A stretch of DNA of 64,000 nucleotides from Bugulina stolonifera (Eukaryota > Bryozoa > Gymnolaemata > Cheilostomatida > Bugulidae). Made by a program: the position numbers and the translations under genes. Below the pieces are notes generated by a model. The model had not been told where the DNA came from. It worked only from the letters and a program-made list of their open reading frames with translations, and did not search any database. Positions 39,546 to 50,665 of the stretch are shown piece after piece. The stretch covers positions 18,763,233-18,827,232 of the forward strand of contig OW285188.1 of the NCBI GenBank assembly GCA_935421135.1. Reading direction: 5' to 3'. Numbering within the stretch: position 1 is the stretch's first letter; the number at the start of each line of letters is the position of its first letter.

Positions 39546-39777
39546 AAGGGACAGTTCGAAACAGGACATTTCACAACCGGACAGTTCGAAACTGTGTAGA
39601 TTACATTTAGAATAACACAGATAATTAATATATTTAATTAATTGAATAATAAAACGATAATAAAAATACAAACTAGTTGAAATCTGGTGGTAGGGGCTTC
39701 GAACTGTCCGGTGTTGAACTGTCCAGTTTTGAAACGTCCTGATTTGAACTGTCTTTTTCGAACAGTCGAAATTTCTC
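39546..39777. repeat. Fold-back iteron element (GGACAGTTCGAAAC family)
   Basis: The left part carries GGACAGTTCGAAAC-type units forward, and the right part carries the same units inverted (GAACTGTCC), around an AT-rich centre. The right half, reverse complemented, matches 10081-10270 through GTTCGAAAAAGACAG, the iterons and CCCCTA...AGATTTCAA. It is probably a complete non-autonomous element, of which the 10.1-kb copy is one arm. Confidence 0.65.
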
Positions 39778-40841
39778 ATCTGGTAGTTTGTTAATAACAG
39801 TTTTTACTGTGCTCTCCAGTGCATAAGTTTATTGTATATAACCAACTACAGTAAAACAACAATATTGGAAGCCCAAGCCAATTATTTGCCATGAGAAGAC
39901 AATTCTGATGCACATATTTGGTTTTTATGTTTGTGTACTGCCTGCTTGTAGTGTTTATACAAAGTTAAAAATAGCCATGTGAAATAAAGCATTACACGTA
40001 AAGTTACTGTTCATAGACATGTATTAATACATGTACATGCTATACCAAAGTTAGAATATGCACTTACTATAACATACTAATACATAAGTTTTTAACATTG
40101 GTTGGGGAATAACTTTTCTAATCACTAGTATACATGATTGCATATTGAAAGATTTACATATAGTGTGTTTCTAAATCTTTTACAGTTACTAATAAAACCA
40201 TGTTCAAAATCTCTCAATTCAAAAATTTCCGTTCTCTAATTTGAATTGGTCCTGTTTGCCAGACTACTGAACTGTGGTTGTTACGACAACAAGCGCACCA
40301 ATAATGGAAAAATTATTATTGTTAAAGCACTGGCCCGACCCATGAATATTCTGATAATTAATAATTATAAAGAAGAATTGCCTTCCATCTTATATCAGTA
40401 ATATATTGGTTAATCAGCAATGATATGTAATATGTAATAGTCATATTAAACTTGCAAGGGTGTATTGAAATATTGTTCCCTAGCGATAAACCTATATGGT
40501 ACAATATTTATAAAACACATCAAACTAATGCAATTATAGGGGTGTATTTAGTTTGGATTACAGAATTTTTGAACAAGTACATATGTGTTACAGTGTTTCC
40601 AGCTAAGAAACTCAATTGTTGTGGTATGGGACTTATGCTAGATATAACACTACACCACTGGTTCCCCTCAACATAAAGTCATCAACTTGTTACAGGCAGT
40701 AAGACAGCGAGTTATCATATTATGTGGTATATAAGGCTGTTGCATAAGGGAGAGGTGGCATTGCTGTACCTACTGCTGAAGATCTCTGCAGACATTTCTT
40801 CAGTTTACAGAAATATTACACTGTAAGGCTATTACTTTTTA

Positions 40842-40885
40842 GTGAATTATTTTGTACTCTTCTAGAAGAGTACAAAATAATTCAC
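40842..40885. repeat. Perfect 44-bp palindrome
   Basis: GTGAATTATTTTGTACTCTT and its exact reverse complement meet at a central CTAG with no spacer and no mismatch. It could extrude as a cruciform or form a hairpin RNA. Confidence 0.95.
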
Positions 40886-40935
40886 ATAAAATATCATGCA
40901 ACTATGCTGATCAGCATAGTTGCATGATATTTTAT
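40886..40935. repeat. Perfect 50-bp palindrome abutting the previous one
   Basis: ATAAAATATCATGCAACTAT followed by GCTGATCAGC and the exact complement of the first 20 bases. It starts on the base after the 44-bp palindrome ends. It lies 210 bp upstream of the SLC6 start codon. Confidence 0.95.
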
Positions 40936-41144
40936 TATTTCTACTAGAAAACTTATTCAAGTTTTGGATCAATAATGGAATCAAAACAAAGCAGATATGC
41001 CTGGTCATTTAGTCATTGAGGTGGTAAATTAACAGTGTACTATACTTTTACTTTGTCATTAGCAATATGCTGTTTGCACTAGGCAGTTTTGCTTGACAGC
41101 CAAGTTACTGCAGCTGTGTAAATTATTTTAGCTAGCTGTCAACT

Positions 41145-44100
41145 ATGAGTACGAACGCTGTCAACCTTCCACCTGAGGAAGAGCCGACGCTGCCAATGGA
41201 GGAAAAGGAAAGAAGTAAGTAATTTTCTTCATAGCTCAACTATAATTGTGTTGCAACTTTTCATGCTAGCAAGCTTCACTGTTTTATGATCTCTTGTTCT
41301 ATATATTTGCTTTCAAGCCTTTCATAGATTTATTTTAATAAGTAAAAGTTGTAACACTATCAAATCGTTTTGTAGAATACTATCTGTTATATCTGCAGGT
41401 TTTAATTTTCTAAAGTTTATCAATATTAATTTCATTTCAATCCTTTTTACAGTGTATTAGTATATTATGTGTATTAGTGTGTAATGTATTATATAAATTG
41501 CAAGTCTACATCAAATGGAGGCTACAGAATATCAAACATTATATGCGTGTAATTAGCGATGAGCATAACAGCTCATATTAATTAAAAACATGTAATGGTA
41601 ATGAGAAAAGTTGATATCTAATTACACTTTGTTGCAACTTTGGTTTCAAGTGTGCTTGTACATCATATACATACACATGTACATTTTACATAATATTACA
41701 TAGCATAGTTATTATAGTGTATTTTAGATCTATACATGTATATATTGTATTTAACAATGAACACAGAGGTAATTTCCTGGACATTACATGTTAGCCATGA
41801 CAACGAGACAGTACATGGTGTCTCACCTTATCCTTTTGCTAAGATGATGATATTGCTCAGGATGAAAATGTAAAGCAACATTATCATTAATTTGCCAAGA
41901 CATGCTGTGATACCATCAAACTTCCATTCCCTCTAGCATCCACAATTCACCTGTACATGTACAGTGCATGCAGGTGCTTGTACATGCACAGTGCATGCAG
42001 GTGCTTGTACACAATATGTAACAGAATACAGAGCCAAATATTTTCTGCCACCTCAAAAGATGAATGGAACGTAGATTCTCGGTTGAGCTTTGTGTTGGCA
42101 TTATATTGAGTTTATAGAGTTTATAGATGTACATATCTTTAAAGGCAAAATAGTGCTATACACTTGCAAAATTTCTTAACGATACGCATAATCTGTTGCC
42201 ATGTATGTAGATATAGTTTAATTTTTACTATCTGATATTCGTAGGAACTCTGTTAGATCAGAATGGAGGAGAAGTAGAGGGGGAAATTGTAGAGGAGCCG
42301 CTTACTGATGAACTGGAGGAGACAGAGGGTAGGGAGACATGGAGCGGGAAGGTAGATTTTCTATTGTCAGTCATCGGCTTCGCAGTCGATCTGGCAAACA
42401 TCTGGAGGTTTCCATACCTCTGTTACAAGAATGGCGGAGGTTTGTACTCACATTGTTTGCAGGTTACAACAGCCCATAATCAGACATTGTAATTCTACAT
42501 TTGAATACAAGATTTATTCTATGGGTGCAAGTTTAACTATCACTTGACATCATTGACTTTTACACATGACATATTTTTATGTAAAGGTATTTCATTGATA
42601 TCCAATATATTATTCAAATTTAAGTGGACTAACCAAAGTTATTTGTCTGGTTCTGACCATTAATGTGTGTGATAAGGAGAGTATATTTATGCTGATCATT
42701 TGAATTGTAATTGGTATTATTTGTTTGTGATCAAGTGCTACGTGTTAGCTCACCTATACCATTAACATTTTTATGGTGTGCAATGAATAAAAATTGATTG
42801 GAGGCTCAATAGGCAATCAAACATCATCCTGCATGGCCGGTGTGTTTTACTACTTGCTTCCTAATGTACACATACTAAATTCCGGCACCAAGCCATTGTT
42901 TTGTGAACGCTTAACCAGCCATTTCCTCTACATATTATATCACTCATTTACTTAAGCTATTGCCCTCCACAAAACTTCAACCTTATATTTGAATCAGATT
43001 TCGTTCAAGTGCTAATCAATAGCGAGCCTAGCCAAATGCATCTCTGTCGAAAGTTCAACAGATAGCTGAGTAGATGTGCGTGCATCTTTACTAAAGGATC
43101 ACATATTTTGCTGTTACACGATAGTCTGTCCTTCAAAGTTAAATTAAAAATAAAGTAAACCACCACATTCATCATTACTCTACTGTTAAACATAGCCTAC
43201 AGATCTATAAGTACCTTTAGCTTCCATCTATAGGCTCTCGGCGTTCCAACATTAGCAAATATTTCTGTTGTAAATTATTTGCTAAAATGATCACTAGTTC
43301 TAGTGTTAATGACAACTTATTGTAGGCGCATTCCTGGTGCCATATACTATAATGCTGGTATTGGGAGGTATACCACTGTTTTATATGGAGTTGGCTCTAG
43401 GACAGTTCTACCAGAAAGGAGCTATCAGCACTTGGGGGAAGATCTGCCCATTCCTTAAAGGTTAGGCATAGAGAGGCCTGAATGTTTATTGATCCAACAT
43501 CCATAGCATAGAATAATGTCATGTGTGTCGGTATGGAAAATGTATACATGGTAGTTTCATATATCCTCCTACATGTTGTATATTATTTTATTATACATGT
43601 ATAATCGTTAATTACATAATGCAGCTCTGATAGAGTGATAGACTGATATTCAAATATGTATGTCTACATAGGAATGTTTTCCTGGAAAGTCATAACCCAT
43701 CTCATATGCACTCATGGATTGGTTTTCTACGCATTATTATATAATAATTAATGTTATAATACCTGCGAATATGATGGAATTTTCATGGACCCTGAGAGAG
43801 GTAATAAACCTTATTCTTCATTTCTGTGGATGTCTGAAAGTCAGAGTGCATGATACAGGAAAGGTTTTGTAGTGGAAACAATACAGATGCAATTTATAGC
43901 AGCCTTTTTAACCTTGAATTGTAGGAATTGGTTGGACAGTTATTCTAATCGCATTCTTTACTGATTTCTTCTACAACGTCATCATATCTTGGGGCCTGTT
44001 CTATCTTGCTGCTTCATTCTCTTCACCTGTACCGTGGGCATCGTGTGGTCCCTGGGCCTCGGAGAATTGCTTCAGTAGCTACGATAAAGGAAACCTTTAC

Positions 44101-47100
44101 CCTGAATGTGAATGGAAAAGCAGACGGTCAACATGTAAAGAGTACACAAAGTTCCATGACTACCTACTCTGTAGCGCAAACAAGACCGATTGCACATTTG
44201 CTAACTTTACTTACCCTATGGTCAACCAATCGGGAATCCAGCTATCTTCTCCAGAAATAGCTGTCCAAATGTTCAATGTGACGTCGGCCGTCTACAACAA
44301 TGTCACCGGCATGGCTCAGCTGACTGAGGAGACCATCAAGGAGTACTGTGATTGGAAACCAAATACCACGTCCCCAGCGACGGAATACTTTGAGTAAGTT
44401 CATTTCAATTTAAGATACATTATATTACGATTAGAATTACTCTATTCTGTCAGAAATCATTTGTGGTTTGAAAATCAGTATAAATGGCCATCTGTAAGCT
44501 GCCATCCTTTACCTGCATTTTGTTCCATTTGTTGACCTTTTTATGGGTGCCTACGTATTTCCATTCATTTCCATAATGTTATTTTAATATGTTATACTGG
44601 AAGGTTATTATTATGGCACAATTATACATGCGCAATGTACATGTACATATTTGTAACTGATAGTCAGCTAGAAAATACCACATCCTTATAACAACAGACA
44701 CAGGGTGCTTGGAATAAATGAAGCTAATGGTTTAGAGTTCATTGGTGGCATACAGTGGGAGAACACTCTCTGCCTCTTGGCAGTCTACCTCATCTGCTAT
44801 TTCAGTCTGTTTCGTGGAATTGGCACCTCAGGAAAGGTATAGATGTAGACTATTATCATAGGTATTGGTATCATTGGTTTAGATGAAATTGTTTAGATGG
44901 TAGGTCTCAGGCATATGTCCTAACCAAGTCAAATCCCTAGCAAACTAGCCATCAGGCAGAAATAATAACCATAAATTGATGCTATAATATTTCAGTTATA
45001 ACTTGTTGTTTGTTACATAATAGTATGCATTTGTCATTATAGTGTCTTTAGATCTACATGCATATATATATATATACTATGCTACGCTATGCATACTAAT
45101 AGAGGAATTGGACGAGCATCTTAGTTTCTAGATATACATGTAAGAATTGGAATGCATTATCTCCCTGACTGTTGCAGGTAGTCTGGTTCACGGCTCTGTT
45201 CCCATACGTAGTTCTGATAATTCTGCTGATCCTAGGGCTGACATTAGACGGAGCAATGCTGGGTATCAGAATGTATCTAAACCCTGATTTTACTATCCTC
45301 ACCAAGGCTTCAGTATGTTACTATAAACTTTATTTACATAATAGTGAAAGATAAATCACTACTCCAAAGCAGCATGTTCTATACTATCATAAAATTAATA
45401 TCTTTGTCCTTAAGGCTGCATGAAATGTGATGACACTAATTATAGCTAGAGCTACTAGAGGTAGTATAAGTTCCTCAACTGATGTTGATGCCCAGAGGCT
45501 ATGTGTCAATTATATCAGTTGTAAGCATGAAACTAAATGTCATTAGCAAGATGATATATGTATTGTTCCTTGAGCTGTATTACATGTAATGCAAGTTCAT
45601 GGCCACTCATATGATATTAAAGTAGCATTATGCTGTATATGATATATACATTGTACAATATTATATCTACATATACATTGTACTTTCACCAACTTATAGT
45701 GTTCCATAATTATGTTAATGGCAGTCGTTTTTCTAAAATCATTAAAACGTATTCAAACTCATTTGGTCAAATGGGAATAAACTGAAAACTTTTCAGCAAC
45801 TTTTGATATTATTTCAGCATTATTTGGGATTATTTGACTGAAATATGTTAATTTAAACTAGGCGTGTAGAAAAGCAATTTAAAAGTTTTGTCTTGCAATT
45901 CAACATCCTTGAAAATGGTCATAACAAATTGATTCTATTGATGCAAGAAGAAATAATAACAGTCGGCACCCGTTGTTTGTATAACAGGTTTGGATTGATG
46001 CCGCTACTCAGGTCTACTTCTCTCTTGGTCCTGGATTTGGGGTGCTTCTGGCCTATTCCAGCTACAACGACTTCAACAACAATGTCTACAAGTAAGTATC
46101 ATAACTAAGTGTATTCAATGTCTACAAGTAAGTATCATAACTAAGTGTATTCAATGTCTACAAGTAAGTATCATAACTAAGTGTATTCAATGTCTACAAG
46201 TAAGTATCATAACTAAGTGTATTCAATGTCTACAAGTAAGTATCATAACTAAGTGTATTCAATGTCTACAAGTAAGTATCATAACTAAGTGTATTCAATG
46301 TCTACAAGTAAGTATCATAACTAAGTGTATTCAATGTCTACAAGTAAGTATCATAACTAAGTGTATTCAATGTCTACAAGTAAGTATCATAACTAAGTGA
46401 ATTCAATGTCTACAAGTAAGTATCATAACTAAGTGTATTCAATGTCTACAAGTAAGTATCATAACTAAGTGTATTCAAACCTTACAGCTGTTTTGTAAAA
46501 CTTATTAATTTATGATTTGGGGAAGAGTGAAGTTTGGTTCACTTGTTGAGGGTTCATTTACAATTCTTGAGCCACAAAACAAAATTGAAATACATGTAAT
46601 TTGCTAACATTTTTGTGCGGCAAAAATATGCTTGTTCACATATTATACACATCAGTCACAGTGCAAACTTGGTAGTCTTAGACATCAATGTAATTTGCTC
46701 CATGGTTTATTCTCCTTGTTATTGCTAGAGATGCGATAATGACGAGCATAATTAACTGCATGACCAGCTTTCTTGCCGGAATTGTCGTGTTCATCTATCT
46801 TGGGGACCTCTCTGATAGAACGTGCAAAGATTTCTATGATGTTGCCAAGCAAGGTTTGTCATATTTTAAAGATTCCTTGCTTATTTATTATAACACGGGA
46901 GGTACGAGAGTGGTCTATCGTCCCCTTTACTTTACATACATGCACTGAATGAGAGGTGTGAGCGACTAGTAATACTGCTGTGTACTTGTGATTATGGTGA
47001 CCCACAGGTCGGATTTGCTAGGTACGACATAGTTACAACCTAGATATGCATAACTCGGCCCTCGGCCTGGCATATAATTACAATTGCAACTAGTAATAAA

Positions 47101-50100
47101 AGTGCTACAATTATACAAATAATTACACAATGTGTAAAAACACATGGAACGTACAGTTAAACGATTGTCTGAAATCACCACAATGCTCTCTAAAAAAAAA
47201 CTATAGTTTTAGCCGACTACATGCTCTCACATCCCATAAACGACTACTTTCCTTTAGCTTAACATACATAAACACGAATGTATAGAGGCTGAGTTTCACT
47301 TGTTTATGGTATGAAATGTATGAACTGTAACTTCAACAGTGAACTGTTATATGCAATAGTATTAATTTGTCAATATTGTATAGGACCAGGTCTAGTGTTT
47401 GAGGTCTACCCTGAAGCTTTGGCTTTGCTGCCGTTTCCACCGCTCTGGTCCATCCTGTTTTTTCTGATGCTACTAACACTGGGTCTAGACAGCTCTGTAA
47501 GTACTAGCCTACTTCTCACCTATTCTATTTCCACATACATGTATATGATACATGGCCGTAACTATCTAGGCGGCTGAGGCGGCCCTAGCTGCCTGAACTT
47601 TTTGTCAATCAAAAGCAAAAATCAAGCTATTTTCTCAGTCATAGTTGGAAGGCGTTACTACCCTGCCTCTAGCATAGCATAAACATACTCTGATGAAAAT
47701 TATGCTATTATGATGAATAATATGCCATAGGCTAGCTTTGGAACTGAGCCTTCATTCGACTTATACAATTTATAATAAGGGTGTTTCAGTACCCCACCCA
47801 CTGGTTTTTTCTAATTTCTATTTGCCAGGGAAATAGACTATACTAATTACTTTACAATGAGTGAATTTTGCTAGAGTATTGTGGCCATAGCAAAATAATG
47901 TTATTACCAGTTATTAAAACAAAAATACGGACTCCTGTCAATGAACCCTATTTATGTTGTGACAGTGCTAGCATTATTTTTGAAGACATTTTTGAAGGCA
48001 TTATTTTTGCAATATTTGAGGGCATGTGCAAAATGTCCTCAAACATTACAAGGCAGACAGGTAAGAGCAATATGTTTCAATATACATATAGATGCCATGT
48101 ACTAAATGGTCCATATTCTTCAGCATTTGGGGAACCTGGGATACTACTTTCTATCTCTATCCACCAATTAATTTCACATTATTTCCCCTCTTGTTCATGT
48201 GTGTACACAATATGTAGATTTGTAGGCCTATGTCATGTAAAGGACTACTGTAACAATGGCACTTCATGACCAAGCCAAACAGAGAAGTACTTTTTTGTAG
48301 TGTACTAATTTGCAGTTTACTTTACATCATTTTGTACTTTTGTACCATTATGTATTGCTCAAACATGCAGGTCAAACGCATCAACATAGCAGTTTTGTGT
48401 GTGCATTTTCAAAAAATTTCCCGGGGGAAGACCCCCGGACCCCCCATGCGGGGGGCGCTTTGGCGCCCCTCCCACACCCTCCCCGCACCGCTACCGTAGC
48501 CAGTCCAACTCTGGCCGCCTCAACTTTTTCAAGAAAGTTACCCCCCCCCCCCCCCTGATATGTATGTATTGTACATCTACATGTATGTAGCTTTGCAGAC
48601 TGTAATAATTTGTTTGTAATACAAAAACGAGTATATTTTGGAGCTATCCTTTCCTGATGCATTTACTGCAAATGTACACGCATGTTACATTTGTTTGCGT
48701 GGCTGTCTATTTACTTGCTATATTGTGTGTTTAGTTTGGTGGAAGTGAGGCTATCATAACTGCATTAACTGACGAGTTTCCTGTACTCAAGAACAAACGC
48801 AAGATATTTGTCGGTGTATTGTTCGGTCTCTACTTTCTAGTAGGCCTGGCTAGCTGTACAAAGGTAGTGTATGATACAATTTCTCCATTGACTCACTGTC
48901 AATCATCTGTCATGGGGTGTGAAATATGAAAGTGTGAACTGTAAATTAATATTATTAATAATAATTACAGCAGCTGTACTGAAATATTAGAAGTGATCTC
49001 TTCACCTCATTCTAAATTATGTTGAATATTTTATCAAAGTAATCATACATGTATGTCATGCACCATTGAAATATAACATTAGATGTGATAGAATAATATA
49101 GAACAAAATTCATTCAGAGACAATCTTACATGTATTCCTCTGTTGGACATGATGATTGATGCTTAGTTTAACCTTTGACCCACTCTGTCAGCTCAGCAAA
49201 TACATGTATTTCTACTTTGGTATTGTACATACTGTAGAGGGCTATTATAATAATTATGGGATAATTTGCAAGCATATACACATTCTCAGTTGCTGATGTG
49301 ATTGGCTTAGGAAAATGTGATTGCACAGTGTAATGAAATGTGATATACATATACAAGTATGCATTCACATTTTTATCAGGGCGGGATGTATGTGATGAAA
49401 CTCTTCGAAGACTTTTCCGCAGGATATGCTATTCTCTTTGCTGTCTTCTGCGAAGCCATTGCTGTCTCGTGGATCTATGGTTAGTAAAGCCTAAGAGTAA
49501 ACTACTTTATCCCATTGTATTTGGATAATATTCATTATGTGTGATATTCCTTGAGCCTTCTGGTATTCTAGGCGTTTGGCGATTTTCCTGTGATGTGAAA
49601 GCTATGATTGGCTCATCTCCAGGCCCATATTGGGTTGCTTGCTGGGCTCTGATAGCCCCAGTATTCATCATGGTATGTACTGTGCGTATTAACCGAAATA
49701 TTATTGCATACAAAACAATTAAAAGTCATTATATAAAATTTTAAAAGTACACTTCTATGATAATTATGGGAACAGGATGTCCTGTAAAGTAACGATGGCC
49801 TCTCGTGCTGTTCCAAAAATCACTTTTTGAAAACTTGTAGAATTTGATGCTGTGTTGTGTTATATTATTACAAATAACCACAATTCAGGTTTTGATAATA
49901 TCTGGACTAAAGAATGTGGAACGCTACTCGTACGAAGGGTATGATTATCCTGCATGGGGAGAAGCCATTGGTTGGATGATTACTGCAGCATCTACATGCT
50001 GTATACCTTTGGGAGCTCTTGTCATGGCTATTGTGTACAAGGTAAGATGGTTAGTTATTAGTAGCTGGTCTCTCAGAGCTGACAACTCCTCAATGCATGA

Positions 50101-50665
50101 TTCTTACAGAAATTTAATTGACCATGGATAACTTTTATATAATATGGTAAGTAATAGCATGCATCTTTATAATTACTTATCGATGTGAAGTATTGCATTG
50201 TAGTGTCCCTTGTAATGTTTGGCATGACAATACTACAGCATAATACACATGTATATTTATATCTAATAAATGTTTACGTAAACATGCAATAGAGTGGTGA
50301 TATTGTATTCAGTAACTCTACATGGTGTAGGATAGTGATTTTTATTCTGTAATGTTAGGCACTACAGTACACACAATTTCTAAATATCTAACTGGGACAC
50401 TAGACGTTGACCTTTCCATTTGCTCACCAAATTATTATTCTGTTATATTTTGCTCTAACAGGGAGATTGGAAACGATTATTCAATGGCTGGTGGTCGGAT
50501 GACAATTCGTATGCCACCGTAACGATTAACGACTACAGGCGCTACTGTGGGCTTAAACCGAAACTTCGAATTCCAGTTATCACATTTTTCAGAAAGAATG
50601 GTGATATCCAACTGCAGGAACATGGTGAGCCTGAAAGCAATGGTCAGACTACACAGATAGCCTGA
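41145..50665 (+). CDS. SLC6 neurotransmitter:sodium symporter, monoamine-type
   Basis: Fourteen exons: 41145-41214, 42245-42439, 43326-43460, 43925-44393, 44698-44836, 45178-45312, 45988-46091, 46729-46853, 47384-47496, 48735-48863, 49380-49479, 49572-49672, 49889-50041, 50462-50665. They give 2172 nt, 723 aa, one frame. The cytosolic N terminus is acidic. TM1 is [20 protein letters not shown] with Asp72, the residue that binds the amine in SERT/DAT-type carriers; glycine and GABA carriers have Gly there. TM2 has [16 protein letters not shown]3 [14 protein letters not shown]. The long EL2 has paired cysteines (ASCGPW and later) and several N-x-S/T sites. TM6 is [18 protein letters not shown] and TM8 has [11 protein letters not shown], with the sodium-site DSS. 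It should import an amine or amino-acid-like solute with Na+ and Cl- across the plasma membrane. The substrate cannot be set from sequence. Confidence 0.88.
41950..42010. repeat. Short direct duplication in SLC6 intron 1
   Basis: ACAGTGCATGCAGGTGCTTG occurs twice, 30 bp apart, within a TACATGTAC-rich stretch. Confidence 0.8.
46081..46476 (+). repeat. 36-bp tandem array containing a 5' splice site
   Basis: Eleven uninterrupted copies of a 36-bp unit (beginning AATGTCTACAAGTAAGTATC, ending TAAGTGTATTC), nearly identical; one copy has GTGAATTC. The first copy includes the last 11 coding bases of the SLC6 exon 45988-46091 and its donor CTACAA|GTAAGTATC. Ten more perfect copies of that exon end plus donor follow inside the intron. 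The use of any later donor would read AAG then TAA, so only the first gives an intact transporter. Near-identity means recent expansion or gene conversion. Confidence 0.97.
48410..48557. repeat. GC-rich dispersed-repeat fragment in an SLC6 intron
   Basis: A sharply bounded GC-rich island with a hairpin CCGGGGGAAGACCCCCGG, a second hairpin GGGGGGCGCTTTGGCGCCCC and a run of 16 C at its right end. It does not resemble the AT-rich intron and looks like the terminal part of a non-autonomous element. A GGCGGCTGAGGCGGCC segment near 47560 may be the other end, but I could not align the two. Confidence 0.45.

Larger units (their letters stand above)
37519..41144. other. Intron or intergenic sequence before SLC6
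   Basis: AT-rich sequence with one possible exon (39227-39276), the iteron element at 39546-39777 and the twin palindrome at 40842-40935. The rest shows only chance frames. The SLC6 promoter must lie in the last few hundred bases; I see no TATA box at a convincing distance. Confidence 0.4.

Noticed and set aside
46081..46476. CRISPR-like 36-bp periodic repeat
   Set aside because: The units are head-to-tail with no spacers and start inside a eukaryotic exon, so this is a minisatellite.
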